DNA from: Endozoicomonas sp. 8E
GTDB taxonomy: Bacteria > Pseudomonadota > Gammaproteobacteria > Pseudomonadales > Endozoicomonadaceae
DNA length: 64,000 nt
Assembly: GCF_032883915.1 (NCBI RefSeq)
Contig: NZ_CP120717.1
Span: forward strand, 4,843,697 to 4,907,696
Reading direction: 5' to 3'
The position numbers were made by a program, and so were the translations under genes. The notes beneath the pieces are model-generated. The model had not been told where the DNA came from, made no database searches, and worked only from the letters and a program-made list of their open reading frames with translations. Positions 36,200 to 45,789 of the stretch are shown here, piece by piece (within the stretch, counting starts at the first letter, position 1; each line of letters begins with the position of its first letter).

Positions 36200-38770
36200 T
36201 TACTCAAACGTAATCTCACCCTCTGTAAGTATTGCCTTGATGACATCACCGGGAGAGTACTGACCTGACAGTATGGATTCTGCAAGAGGATTTTCGATAC
36301 TGCGCTGTATGGCGCGTTTCAACGGACGGGCTCCGTACACAGGATCAAAGCCGACTTCAGCCAGTTTTTTCATTGCTTCATCAGAGACTTCCAGAGACAG
36401 ACTGTTTTCAGCAAGACGCTTGTTCAGTCGGCTTAACTGAATAGCCGCAATGCCTTCTATCTGACTCTCTGTCAAGGGGTGGAAGACCACCAGCTCATCG
36501 ACACGGTTAACAAATTCAGGCCTGAAGTGAGCTCCCACTACATCTATAAGCGTTGATTTCAATGCTTCAAAATCTTCACCCTGCATGGTCTGAATAACAT
36601 CAGAACCGAGGTTGGAAGTCATGACAATCACAGTATTTTTGAAGTCTACCGTTCTTCCCTGGCTATCAGTTAAACGACCATCCTCCAATACCTGCAAGAG
36701 AATATTGAAAACATCCGGGTGAGCCTTTTCTACTTCATCCATCAATACCACCGAATAGGGTTTACGACGAACAGCCTCTGTCAGATACCCCCCTTGTTCA
36801 TACCCCACATAGCCGGGAGGTGCTCCCAGCAGGCGGGCAACAGAGTGTTTTTCCATAAATTCGGACATATCGATGCGAACAATAGCGTCTTCTGTATCAA
36901 ACAGAAATGCCGCCAGCGCCTTACAAAGCTCTGTCTTACCCACACCGGTTGGCCCAAGAAACATGAAAGAGCCATTAGGTCGGTTGGGATCGGCCAGACC
37001 TGCTCTTGAACGGCGTACCGCGTTAGAGACAGCGACTACTGCTTCGTCTTGACCAATTACACGACCATGAAGTGCGTCTTCCATCTTCAAGAGCTTTTCA
37101 CGCTCACCTTCTAACATTTTGGAAACAGGTATACCCGTCCAGCGAGAGACCACTTCGGCAATCTCTTCATCTGTGACCCGGTTGCGAAGCAGCTTGGTTT
37201 CTCCACCCGACTTGGCAGCATCTGCTTCAGCCAGCTTCTTTTCCAGCTCGGGAAGCTGGCCATACTGAATCTCTGACATTTTAGCGAGATCACCGGAACG
37301 CTGAGCAACTTCCAGGGCAATGAGTAATTGCTCACGCTCTTCCCGTAACTTCTGAGACCCCTGGAGTATGACTTTCTCGGCCATCCAGATGTCTTCAAGG
37401 TCTGAGTAGTCTCTCTCAAGGCGGCCCACTTCTGAATCCAGGAGTGCCAGCCTCTCTCTGGATGCGTTGTCGTCTTCCTTTTTAAGTGCTTCCCGTTCGA
37501 TTTTCAGTTGAATCAGACGACGCTCCAGGCGATCCATTTCTTCCGGCTTGGAATCCATCTCCATACGTATACGACTGGCTGACTCATCAATCAGATCGAT
37601 GGCCTTATCGGGCAGTTGCCTGTCAGTGATGTAGCGCTGGGAGAGTTTTACGGCAGCGACAATGGCCGGATCGGTAATGTCAACACCGTGGTGGGCCTCA
37701 TAACGCTCTTTCAGACCACGCAAGATAGCAATAGTGTCTTCTTCTGTAGGCTCATCCACCAGCACTTTTTGGAATCGACGCTCTAGCGCTGCGTCTTTTT
37801 CGATATATTGCCGGTATTCATCCAGTGTCGTCGCTCCAACACAATGGAGTTCACCCCGGGCCAGAGCTGGTTTAAGCATATTACCGGCGTCCATGGCACC
37901 TTCTGCCTTACCGGCACCTACCATGGTATGGAGCTCATCAATAAACAGGATGATCTGCCCTTCCTGTTTGGACAGCTCATTGAGAACCGACTTCAGGCGC
38001 TCCTCAAATTCGCCCCTGAATTTGGCCCCGGCAATCAACGACCCCATATCAAGCGACAAAAGCCTTTTACCCTTGATACCGTCAGGCACTTCACCATTGA
38101 TAATTCTTTGAGCCAGCCCTTCCACAATGGCGGTTTTACCAATACCGGGCTCGCCAATAATCACCGGATTATTTTTGGTACGGCGCTGCAGCACCTGAAC
38201 AATGCGTCTTATCTCATCGTCCCGTCCAATGACAGGGTCGAGCTTGCCTGCTTCAGCCCGCTCAGTAAGATCAATGGTGTAGGTGGCCAAAGCATTGCGA
38301 TTACCTTCAGCATTGGGATCATTGACCGCTTCGCCACCCCTGAGATTGTTGATGGCATTTTCCAGAGCCTGCTGACTCACCCCCTGCCCTTTCAGGACAC
38401 GGGAAACTGACGAACTCCCGTCCATCATAACCAGAAGGACAGTTTCACTGGAAATAAACTGATCCCCCTTTTTCTGAGCCTGTTTATCGGCCAGATTAAG
38501 CAAGCGAATGGTTTCCTGTGACGGTTGAATATCGCCGGTTGGATTATTAATGACTGGAACCTGGTCAAGTAGCTTCTCGAGCTCATCAGCCAGCTGTTGC
38601 AAATTAAAGCCCACTTGACTCAAAAGAGGCTTGATAGAACCACCCCGCTGATTAAGCAGCGCCATTAACAGGTGGACTGGTTCTATCTGATTGTGATCCT
38701 TACCCAGAGCCAGTGACTGAGCATCTGACAATGCGGACTGCAGCTTACTGGTCAGTCTGTCTGCTCGCAT
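36200..38770 (-). CDS. clpB: ATP-dependent disaggregase ClpB
   Basis: An 856-residue AAA+ chaperone that resolubilises aggregated proteins with DnaK/DnaJ/GrpE. Clp-N repeats occupy residues 1-145; NBD1 has Walker A GEPGIGKT (206-213) and Walker [14 protein letters not shown]; the coiled-coil middle domain (about 405-520) distinguishes it from ClpA/ClpC; NBD2 has [15 protein letters not shown] and [15 protein letters not shown]. No IGF/ClpP-binding loop is seen, as expected. A sigma-32-type promoter lies 50-80 bases upstream (38821-38850). Confidence 0.98.
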   Translation of the reverse strand: MRADRLTSKLQSALSDAQSLALGKDHNQIEPVHLLMALLNQRGGSIKPLLSQVGFNLQQLADELEKLLDQVPVINNPTGDIQPSQETIRLLNLADKQAQKKGDQFISSETVLLVMMDGSSSVSRVLKGQGVSQQALENAINNLRGGEAVNDPNAEGNRNALATYTIDLTERAEAGKLDPVIGRDDEIRRIVQVLQRRTKNNPVIIGEPGIGKTAIVEGLAQRIINGEVPDGIKGKRLLSLDMGSLIAGAKFRGEFEERLKSVLNELSKQEGQIILFIDELHTMVGAGKAEGAMDAGNMLKPALARGELHCVGATTLDEYRQYIEKDAALERRFQKVLVDEPTEEDTIAILRGLKERYEAHHGVDITDPAIVAAVKLSQRYITDRQLPDKAIDLIDESASRIRMEMDSKPEEMDRLERRLIQLKIEREALKKEDDNASRERLALLDSEVGRLERDYSDLEDIWMAEKVILQGSQKLREEREQLLIALEVAQRSGDLAKMSEIQYGQLPELEKKLAEADAAKSGGETKLLRNRVTDEEIAEVVSRWTGIPVSKMLEGEREKLLKMEDALHGRVIGQDEAVVAVSNAVRRSRAGLADPNRPNGSFMFLGPTGVGKTELCKALAAFLFDTEDAIVRIDMSEFMEKHSVARLLGAPPGYVGYEQGGYLTEAVRRKPYSVVLMDEVEKAHPDVFNILLQVLEDGRLTDSQGRTVDFKNTVIVMTSNLGSDVIQTMQGEDFEALKSTLIDVVGAHFRPEFVNRVDELVVFHPLTESQIEGIAAIQLSRLNKRLAENSLSLEVSDEAMKKLAEVGFDPVYGARPLKRAIQRSIENPLAESILSGQYSPGDVIKAILTEGEITFE

Positions 38771-38820
38771 AGTGAGTTCTCCCGTGCTTTATTACTTGCC
38801 GATAGGGCTCCTTATGTCAT

Positions 38821-38850
38821 CTATATTGCGGCAGAATCGATCTTTTCAAG
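38821..38850 (-). promoter_or_regulatory. Sigma-32 (RpoH) heat-shock promoter of clpB
   Basis: On the minus strand CTTGAAA (-35) is followed after about 12 bases by CCGCAATATA (-10). This is close to the RpoH consensus CTTGAAA/CCCCATNT with normal spacing, and it sits in front of a classic heat-shock gene. Confidence 0.7.
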
Positions 38851-38943
38851 AGCTGGCTTTCCTGCCCCCTCGTGAACTAGCTAATATCTTGATGTCTGCT
38901 AGATTCAGAGGTTTTGATTTAATCCGGTATAATCTTCAATATT

Positions 38944-39702
38944 ATGAAAAAGTTATGGAACCCACACAATCAAAAGCGTCAGCCAGTCCCATCTAGCCCG
39001 TTATATGCAAGGCTTTTTTTGACATTTTCATATATATTCGCCCTTTCTTTTCAGACAATGGCGACCTCCCCCAACCCGGAAGATAGTCTCGTTGTGATCT
39101 ACAATGCCCGGTCTTTGACCGGCTTTTGTCTTGGCGTTGTAACAGGAGAGAAAGAGGTCACGACTACAGTTCCTTGCGCAAAACACGGTGGATTTGGCAA
39201 TTACTCCATCTTCATCAGCCCGGAAGACCTCAGTTATTGGGAAGGTGTCAACCAACTTGACTGGCAATCAGGTAGAAGCCAACGGAAACCTATTGAAGAG
39301 AAACAGATAGTAACGATCAGTTTAGAAAAGCACCCGGAAAATAAAAGCATTGCCAAAGTTTCCAAACAGGCATCCCCAATCTGGAGGACGCCTCTCTGGA
39401 AGTGTCTTGCAATGACCGGAGACTGGACTGATGTTCACTGGCAATGGCAATGGCAAAAGCGTTGGTTAAAACCTAACATCACCAGACAATCCTACGTACT
39501 CCCTCTAAACAATCACCTGCCTGCAAGTTTACGGGACTGGTACTTCAATAACATTGTTGCAATATTTGACCAGGATAGCAGCCTGGTAGGCTTTTCCCAT
39601 TGTCCTGAGGCCGCCTACAGCACTTCTTCAGATGAGTTCAGGGTATACTCGGTTGACTATCGATCAGGAGTACTTAAAAAATATCAAGAACTCTATCGCT
39701 GA
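38944..39702 (+). CDS. Secreted degenerate trypsin-like (S1) protein
   Basis: A 252-residue protein with an N-terminal hydrophobic segment (about 22-38, cleavage likely near TMATS). It is not a standard family member, but several points match the chymotrypsin fold. Cys62 and Cys78 are 15 residues apart, as are Cys42 and Cys58 of chymotrypsin, and enclose GVVTGEKEVTTTVP; C-LAMTGDW (154-161) sits where CxGDSG would be; LVGFSHC and FRVYSVDYRSGVLKKY resemble the final LVG...C and GVYTxVxxYxxWI segments. The catalytic His is replaced by Pro77 and the Ser by Trp161, so proteolysis is not expected. It lies divergently between clpB and the MOSC fusion gene. The assignment is an inference. Confidence 0.6.
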   Translation: MKKLWNPHNQKRQPVPSSPLYARLFLTFSYIFALSFQTMATSPNPEDSLVVIYNARSLTGFCLGVVTGEKEVTTTVPCAKHGGFGNYSIFISPEDLSYWEGVNQLDWQSGRSQRKPIEEKQIVTISLEKHPENKSIAKVSKQASPIWRTPLWKCLAMTGDWTDVHWQWQWQKRWLKPNITRQSYVLPLNNHLPASLRDWYFNNIVAIFDQDSSLVGFSHCPEAAYSTSSDEFRVYSVDYRSGVLKKYQELYR

Positions 39703-39741
39703 ACCCAAACCGTTGTAGCTGGACGTCGAGACAGGTTGCCA

Positions 39742-41508
39742 TCAGTCTTCAACAGGATCATAACCATTGTCTGTGTTTACAGGCAGCGTGACTGTGACTT
39801 TTTCAGTCCCGGGTCTTGAACAGCACAGCAGGAAGTCACCTTCAGGAGGTGCAATGGCAATCTCGCGGTCGTAGTAAGTACGACCTGCTACCAGCCGGGA
39901 GGTGCAAGTGTGGCATACACCCATTCGACAGGCGTTTGGCGGTGTCAGCCCGTAAACCTCAGCCAGTTCCAACATCGAAAGATTGGAACCTGCATCCCAC
40001 TTCGCAACAACCCCATCGGGTAAGAAAGTGACCTCAGCAGTTTCCACTATGGCTGGAGGTGGTGCTCCCGGCTCTGTTCCAAAGCTTTCGGTATAGATCT
40101 GATGAGCGTTGGCTTCGAGTGCCAGCAGGGATTCTCGAATATGAGTTTGAAAAGCTTGTGGACCACAGAGAAAATACAGCAATTCACAGGGTGGCATATC
40201 GATCCGTTTGTCTCCATCCATGATGTGTAGCCCATCGAGCTTCCCCGCAATGATTTCCTTCGTTACATAACCCTGATAATCGAAACGGCCAGAAGAAATG
40301 TCGTTTTCGTTGGGCCGCGAAAAAATATGAATAACGGTAACATCCGGGAGCGCCCCAAGCTGATCCAACTCGTCCCGGTGCGCCTGATGAAGGCCATCCT
40401 GAACAGCGTGAAAGAAAAATACGGGTGGGTAGTTTTTGACAGAAGTGTGTGCTTTCAGCATGGCCAGAAGAGGAGTCAACCCAATCCCGCCCGCAAACAA
40501 AACGACAGGTTTTGGATTGCCACGTGCAAGGGTAAACTGACCCAGAGGAGAAGACACGCGCAAACTGTCTCCAACCGCCAGAGTCTCGTGCATGTAGGCA
40601 CTTCCGGGCCCGCTGGGCGATCGTTTAATCGTTATGCGGTAGTGATCAGGGCCATCCTGATAGTCACTAAGGCTCCAGAGTCGGGTGATTTCCCCTTTTG
40701 CCAGCGGAATCTTCACGGCCAGAAACTGGCCTGCCAGCGCCCCCGCCAATGGCGCTGTTCCATCCGGAGCTTCAAGCCAGACAGATTTTGTGTCTGCCGT
40801 CTCCTGACGAATGCCTTTAACCCTCAATGCCCGAGAGCCTGACCAGCGACCTTTCGATAACTGCGCCCGCTCCCGCTCCGCAGCGATTTTTGACGTCAGG
40901 AAAAAAGTAGACATCGGACTCAGGCCTTCAAGTTCTGACATCGCCTGCATCTGATCCAAACTGGCGGTGTCCGCAAAGAGCGCTTTAGATATGTTCAGCA
41001 CCAGAGTGCGTGGCTCTGATTTGGCTTCGACCTGAACGTGATCACCAGGAATTATGGTGCCTGTTTTAACAACATTCAGGTAAATGCCACTGTGGCCTGA
41101 GATGGCAAACTCCGGAATAAAGCTGTCTGGCTGCCCCAACCGCCAGCACACTTTGAAACATGGAATACGAGGTCCGGACACGGAGAGCACCACTTCATCG
41201 CCAATGCGCAAGACATCACCTACTGCCAGAGCGACCTCGTCCAGTCCGTCTATGATAAGGTTTTCGGCAAAACGACCCTTCGGCCAATCTTCATCACTAC
41301 CACCCAGACGATCCTTCCAGTAATCATAAGTGGTTGATGAAACGGCGTAGATGTGATCGTTATGAACAGCCACCTCATTGCCCTTAATACCGCTGGCATG
41401 AATCTTTACCGGACCCTGCACTTCAGACTTAAGGTAAGCCGTTGTGACATCGTGGCCACGTATGTTATGACGCTTTGTTTTACCAATGCAGATCGCAGTA
41501 AGTTTCAT
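39742..41508 (-). CDS. MOSC - flavin reductase - 2Fe-2S ferredoxin fusion
   Basis: A 588-residue three-part protein. Residues 1-200 form a YiiM-like MOSC domain (KSEVQGPVKIHASGIKGNEV, and the conserved Cys in GPRIPCFKVCWRLG), which in relatives binds molybdenum cofactor. Residues 225-480 form a ferredoxin-NADP reductase-like module with the FAD motif ITRLWSLSDY and the NAD site LFAGGIGLTPLLAML. The C-terminal 90 residues are a plant-type ferredoxin with CRMGVCHTC and a later Cys in FLLCCSRP. Such fusions are predicted to carry electrons from NAD(P)H to a molybdenum centre, possibly reducing N-hydroxylated compounds as YiiM does. The physiological substrate is unknown. Divergent from phoD. Confidence 0.85.
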   Translation of the reverse strand: MKLTAICIGKTKRHNIRGHDVTTAYLKSEVQGPVKIHASGIKGNEVAVHNDHIYAVSSTTYDYWKDRLGGSDEDWPKGRFAENLIIDGLDEVALAVGDVLRIGDEVVLSVSGPRIPCFKVCWRLGQPDSFIPEFAISGHSGIYLNVVKTGTIIPGDHVQVEAKSEPRTLVLNISKALFADTASLDQMQAMSELEGLSPMSTFFLTSKIAAERERAQLSKGRWSGSRALRVKGIRQETADTKSVWLEAPDGTAPLAGALAGQFLAVKIPLAKGEITRLWSLSDYQDGPDHYRITIKRSPSGPGSAYMHETLAVGDSLRVSSPLGQFTLARGNPKPVVLFAGGIGLTPLLAMLKAHTSVKNYPPVFFFHAVQDGLHQAHRDELDQLGALPDVTVIHIFSRPNENDISSGRFDYQGYVTKEIIAGKLDGLHIMDGDKRIDMPPCELLYFLCGPQAFQTHIRESLLALEANAHQIYTESFGTEPGAPPPAIVETAEVTFLPDGVVAKWDAGSNLSMLELAEVYGLTPPNACRMGVCHTCTSRLVAGRTYYDREIAIAPPEGDFLLCCSRPGTEKVTVTLPVNTDNGYDPVED

Positions 41509-41721
41509 TTTTTAAGCCAGCCCTGCTTCGAAATCTCGTAAGCCATGAATCACTCGAAACAGACATTCGACAACAGATCAGATCAACGGCTTTGGTTTTT
41601 GATTAACAACCCATTGATTTTTGCCCTTTCTCAGGCTTTGTCAACAAACCTTCTTCATACTGACACATTGCGCTTTTATCCTGCCATGACAATTTTAAAA
41701 AACACCTGTCATGGATTGGAT

Positions 41722-43362
41722 ATGGCTATAACAAGAAGACGTTTCTTTCAGGGAGCCGCCCTGGGGATTGCTACATTGCCGTTGCTCAAGACGTTTGCGA
41801 GCAGCCACCAACCTTTTCAGCACGGGGTAGCCAGTGGCGATCCTCTGGCTGATAGAGTGATCCTTTGGACCCGGATCACACCCGATGCAGACCCGGACTT
41901 TCAACAGGCCATCGTTCCCTATTCCTGGGAAATGGCCCTTGACCCGCAGATGAACCAGCTAGTCCGCTCCGGCGAAGGCGTTACCGGACCAGACGTTGAC
42001 TATACCGTCAAAGTTGATGCAGACAGCCTGGTCTCGGGCACCGTTTACTACTACCGATTTTTTTCCAATGGAAAACCCTCGCCGGTGGCCAGAACACGGA
42101 CCTTGCCAGAAGGACACCTGAACAGTCTGCGACTGGCATTCTGCTCCTGCTCCAACTACCCGGCGGGCTTCTTTAACGTCTACCGGGAAATCGCCCGGAG
42201 ACCTGATTTGGATGCCGTGCTCCATCTTGGAGACTATATCTATGAGTATGGTCCTGGTGGCTATGGGACAAACAATGGCCTTGGCCGGAGCCCAATTCCT
42301 GCGAAAGAAATAACGGTACTTCAGGACTACCGACAACGCTACGCCCAGTATCGAGCCGATCCGGATTTGCAGGAGGTTCACCGTCAGCATCCTTTCATCT
42401 GCGTCTGGGACGACCATGAATCCGCCAATGACTCATGGAAAGGTGGAGCTCAAAACCATAACCTGGGTGAAGGTGCCTGGGAGTCACGCCGCAACGATTC
42501 AATTCAGGCTTACTTTGAGTGGATGCCTATCAGAGAGAGTGGCATTGTTGACCAGTTTGGACAAAGAACCATTTATCGAAGATTCCGCTTTGGAGACCTG
42601 ATGGATCTCTTTATGCTGGATACCCGACTGACTGGCAGAGACCGGCAGGTTCTGCCATTGAATGCCAAAGCCGCTAAAGATCCGTCAAGAAGCCTGCTGG
42701 GAGTGGATCAGGAACAATGGCTGCATAGTGGCTTAAGTCAATCCATGAATGAAGGGGTTCGCTGGCGGGCACTGGGACAGCAAGTCATGATGTCACAGCT
42801 CACTATCAATCCGGATCTTCCTATCCTAATGGATCAATGGGATGGTTATCAGGCATCTCGACAGCGTCTGTTTGATCATATTCAAAATCAGGGCATCAAT
42901 AACTTGATGGTACTGACCGGCGATACTCACAGCTCATGGGCATTTGATCTGGCACCTGAACCACGCTTCCCTCACTACGGACGGATTTCAGGTTTTGGCG
43001 CACTGGGTGGAGAATTTGGAACCCCCGCAGTCACATCCGGATTTTCTGAAAAGACGGGTCTTGCCAAAATAGCCTCAGCGGCTCTGGACGGTGCTCTGCC
43101 GAACCTTAAATGGACCAACCAGAGCGAGAAAGGCTATGTGTTGCTGGATATCACTCATAGTCGGACGAAAGCCCACTGGTATCATGTAGACACTGTTGCC
43201 AGCAGAAACTACAACCACTACCTGAAAAGAGTGTATAAGCAGAATGATGGTGCCAATCATATCCACAGATCCTGGTCAGAAAGCGTTTCCGGAGAGTCAC
43301 CTGCTCCAGCGCCTGATCTGGCCAATTTATTTGAAGGACTGAGGCAGCGCTATTACAGCTAG
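41722..43362 (+). CDS. phoD: Alkaline phosphatase D (PhoD), Tat-exported
   Basis: About 546 residues from the ATG at 41722; the frame is open to 41545, but only the later start places the twin-arginine signal (ITRRRFFQGAALGIATLPLL) at the N-terminus. PhoD motifs follow: FQHGVASGDPLADRVILWTR, an N-terminal beta domain, AFCSCSNYPAGFFNVYREI, LHLGDYIYEYG, VWDDHESANDSW and LTGDTHSSWAFDL with metal-binding Asp, Asn and His. Relatives are calcium/iron-dependent phosphodiesterase/phosphatases that act after export. The stop codon overlaps the left end of a MITE-like element (43359-43572), and the terminator comes after that element. Confidence 0.93.
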   Translation: MAITRRRFFQGAALGIATLPLLKTFASSHQPFQHGVASGDPLADRVILWTRITPDADPDFQQAIVPYSWEMALDPQMNQLVRSGEGVTGPDVDYTVKVDADSLVSGTVYYYRFFSNGKPSPVARTRTLPEGHLNSLRLAFCSCSNYPAGFFNVYREIARRPDLDAVLHLGDYIYEYGPGGYGTNNGLGRSPIPAKEITVLQDYRQRYAQYRADPDLQEVHRQHPFICVWDDHESANDSWKGGAQNHNLGEGAWESRRNDSIQAYFEWMPIRESGIVDQFGQRTIYRRFRFGDLMDLFMLDTRLTGRDRQVLPLNAKAAKDPSRSLLGVDQEQWLHSGLSQSMNEGVRWRALGQQVMMSQLTINPDLPILMDQWDGYQASRQRLFDHIQNQGINNLMVLTGDTHSSWAFDLAPEPRFPHYGRISGFGALGGEFGTPAVTSGFSEKTGLAKIASAALDGALPNLKWTNQSEKGYVLLDITHSRTKAHWYHVDTVASRNYNHYLKRVYKQNDGANHIHRSWSESVSGESPAPAPDLANLFEGLRQRYYS

Positions 43363-43572
43363 CAGCCTGTCGGACTTAAGCGTCCGTAGCGAGGATTGCA
43401 AGAAATTGAGGATAAAAATCTCTGTTTCTGAGGAGAATAGCGAGCTATTTGACGAAGAAACAGGGATTTTTAGACCAATTTATTGCAACCGCACGACTTC
43501 ATGGATGCAGGAGCTAGAGCAACGCAGGAGCAGTTGCCGTGTAGGACAGTCTTAAGTCCGACAGGCTGCTAG
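43359..43572. mobile_element. MITE-like element with 22-bp perfect terminal inverted repeats
   Basis: A 214-base non-coding element bounded by perfect inverted repeats (43359-43380 and 43551-43572; core AGCAGCCTGTCGGACTTAAG). A second inner inverted repeat (AAAAATCTCTGTTTCT against AGAAACAGGGATTTTT) gives it a long hairpin. CTAG at both outer ends may be the target duplication. It encodes no transposase, so it would need one supplied in trans. The left end supplies the last bases of the phoD stop codon. Confidence 0.7.
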
Positions 43573-43582
43573 TAGTCCATTA

Positions 43583-43620
43583 CAGGAAGAGCTCTTATTG
43601 AAGGCTCTTCCTGTTTGTTT
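43583..43620 (+). terminator. Terminator for phoD
   Basis: CAGGAAGAGC and GCTCTTCCTG form a perfect ten-pair stem followed by TTTGTTT on the plus strand. It lies beyond the MITE-like element and ends at the convergent pgeF stop. Confidence 0.75.
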
Positions 43621-44359
43621 ATTCAATCCAGACCATTGTGGCTAAACGTCCGGACTGAACGCCATCCCTTCGGTAAGAGAACCAACGGTCATCTTCCTCA
43701 TAGGTACAGAAATTACCGCCACTGACTTGTGTTACACCCAACTTCTGCAACCGAAGCCTTGCCAGTTCATAGAGATCCCCATACCAGCGATCACTCTGGC
43801 CGGGAATAAAAGCCGTTTCCATTTGTGGATCAGAATTCAGGAAAGCGTCGCGAACTTCAGGTCCCACTTCAAAATGAGACTGACTGATAGCGGGACCCAA
43901 CCAGGCCATCAACTGACCAGGTTCATCGCCCATAGCTTTAACTGTGGCTTCCAGCACGCCTGCCTGAAGCCCTTTCCAACCGGCGTGCGAAACGGCAACA
44001 CGGGTCCCGGAAGAATTGCAAAAAATAACCGGAAGACAATCCGCAGTTAAGACGGCACAGGGTAACCCCTGCTTATCTGTCCAAACCGCATCACCTTCTC
44101 TTTCTATGTTATCCGGCTGGGCCGCTACTACATCAGTACCATGAACCTGTTTGAGCCACTGCGGCCTATGCCGCCAGTGACAATTGTCGCCGAGCAACGC
44201 TCTGTTTTTTGCTACCACATCAGGATCATCACCAGACCGCAGCCCCAGATTGAAGCTGCTGAAAGCTCCCTGACTGTAACCGCCGGTTCTGAGAGTAACA
44301 AAAGCCCTGACACCCTCCGGCGCAGGCCAGTCCGGGAGCAGGTAACGATCTTCAGACAT
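43619..44359 (-). CDS. pgeF: Peptidoglycan editing factor PgeF (YfiH/laccase-domain)
   Basis: A 246-residue cytoplasmic protein of the YfiH family. The three conserved metal-site motifs are present: LKQVHGTDVV, VLTADCLPVIF and VAVSHAGWKGLQAGV (His, Cys, His), followed by GPAISQSHFEVGPEV and a C-terminal CTYEEDDRWFSYRRDG. PgeF keeps peptidoglycan stems correct by removing mis-incorporated Ser at position 1; older annotations call it polyphenol oxidase. It lies downstream of rluD on the same strand, as in many gammaproteobacteria, and the pair are likely co-transcribed. Confidence 0.95.
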   Translation of the reverse strand: MSEDRYLLPDWPAPEGVRAFVTLRTGGYSQGAFSSFNLGLRSGDDPDVVAKNRALLGDNCHWRHRPQWLKQVHGTDVVAAQPDNIEREGDAVWTDKQGLPCAVLTADCLPVIFCNSSGTRVAVSHAGWKGLQAGVLEATVKAMGDEPGQLMAWLGPAISQSHFEVGPEVRDAFLNSDPQMETAFIPGQSDRWYGDLYELARLRLQKLGVTQVSGGNFCTYEEDDRWFSYRRDGVQSGRLATMVWIE

Positions 44360-44423
44360 GTTCAGTTCTCTCTATTGCAACGCCCTGGGAACATAAGTTC
44401 ACCATTAAAACAGGAAATCCTGC

Positions 44424-45380
44424 TCAGGACTCTTTAACGTCTTCTTTTAATACTTCCAAAAGCGCTGAAAAGTCATCCGGTAATGGCGCTTCCCACTCCA
44501 TGTAATCATCCGTCACCGGGTGCATAAGACCCAGCTTTCTGGCATGAAGCGCCTGATGTTTGAAGCCCCTCAGAGTCTCTTCCAGAATAGGAGAACATCC
44601 CTTGGGAATTCTCAAACGGCCAGCATACAGATCATCTCCTACCAGCGGGAAGCGAATATAACTCATATGCACTCTGATCTGGTGAGTTCTGCCTGATTCC
44701 AGTTTACAGCGGACATGAGTATGAGCATTAAACTTCTCCAGGACCCGGTAATGAGTTACAGAGGCTTTGCCACCAGGCACCACCGCCATACGAAGACGAT
44801 GAGTCGGGTGACGGGCAATGGGCTCATTAACCGTTCCGCCTGCCGTCATAACACCCTGAGTCACAGCTTCATACTCTCGACTGACACTTCGGTCCTGAAG
44901 CTGAGCCACCAGATCGGTATGACTGGCCAGAGTTTTGGCTACCACCATCAGTCCTGAAGTATCTTTATCCAGACGGTGCACGATTCCGGCCCTGGGCACA
45001 GAGGCTATCTCCGGATAGTGAAATAACAAGCCATTCAACAAGGTACCTGAGTAGTTTCCTGCCGCAGGATGAACGACCAGTCCCACCGGTTTATTGATGA
45101 CCAGGATGGCATCATCTTCGTAAATGATATTCAATGGAATATCTTCAGGTTCCCAACGTTCTTCATTATCGACTTCAACGCTGAGAGTCAGCTTCTCGCC
45201 ACCGACCAGCTTGTCTTTAGGCTTTTTCTTCTGGCCATCCACGCGCAGATCGCCATTCTTGATCCACTCCTGAAGGCGTGCTCTGGAAAAGTCCGGAAAG
45301 CAGCTGGCTGCAACCTGGTCCAGTCTCTTGCTCCCCTGTTCATCAGGTACGATGACCTGCTGATTGATCTGCTCACTCAT
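44424..45380 (-). CDS. rluD: 23S rRNA pseudouridine synthase RluD
   Basis: About 318 residues from the ATG at 45380; the frame is open to 45479, but the extra part falls in a palindromic repeat. An S4 RNA-binding domain (RLDQVAASCFPDFSRARLQE, residues 20-80) precedes the catalytic domain with GIVHRLDKDTSGLMVVAKT, where the Asp is the nucleophile. RluD modifies U1911, U1915 and U1917 of 23S rRNA helix 69. The order bamD (divergent)-rluD-pgeF-clpB is that of Pseudomonas. Confidence 0.94.
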   Translation of the reverse strand: MSEQINQQVIVPDEQGSKRLDQVAASCFPDFSRARLQEWIKNGDLRVDGQKKKPKDKLVGGEKLTLSVEVDNEERWEPEDIPLNIIYEDDAILVINKPVGLVVHPAAGNYSGTLLNGLLFHYPEIASVPRAGIVHRLDKDTSGLMVVAKTLASHTDLVAQLQDRSVSREYEAVTQGVMTAGGTVNEPIARHPTHRLRMAVVPGGKASVTHYRVLEKFNAHTHVRCKLESGRTHQIRVHMSYIRFPLVGDDLYAGRLRIPKGCSPILEETLRGFKHQALHARKLGLMHPVTDDYMEWEAPLPDDFSALLEVLKEDVKES

Positions 45381-45789
45381 TAACCACTTCTCAAGTAACA
45401 GGAGCCCCAGGAGGCTGACCGAGAATAGACTGCCGTACTTGCTACTGGCGTTATTCTCGGTCAGCCTCCTGGCGGGCATTATTCCCGACCCTGCTCCCGG
45501 ACAAAAAATCTTAGCCGCCGAAGGTCAGATGCTGCACCGGAACGCGTTAATAAAAGTGTCCAACCTCCCGAAAGCAGCTGAATGATTATTAATAGACCCG
45601 GTTTCTTTTCGTTTTACAGCGGACTGTGTTTAAATTAGTTGATCAAAGGCGGGTAGTTTATCACATCATTAGGTCTGGCTGGGCTATGCTCAAAACTTTA
45701 TCAGCCTGCCTCCCTGTTATAAGTTCAGGGGAGGCCTGTAACACCCTATTTCCTCACAATCATGCCGGAGTACGGAAACTGTAAATACC
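45381..45789. other. Divergent intergenic region rluD/bamD
   Basis: A gap of about 400 bases between the divergent rluD and bamD genes. The rluD side holds a 21-base perfect inverted repeat (45407-45472); the rest is AT-rich and must contain the bamD promoter. No further gene is recognised. Confidence 0.45.
45407..45472. repeat. Perfect 21-bp inverted repeat upstream of rluD
   Basis: CCAGGAGGCTGACCGAGAAT at 45407 (plus one more base) is repeated inverted at 45452-45472, with a 24-base loop. It could be a palindromic dispersed element or a strong hairpin in the rluD leader. Its right arm creates the false upstream extension of the rluD reading frame. Confidence 0.7.

Noticed and set aside
43583-43613. 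Inverted repeat near pgeF considered as part of the MITE-like element
   Set aside because: It lies outside the 22-bp terminal repeats and has its own T-rich tail, so it is better read as the original phoD terminator.
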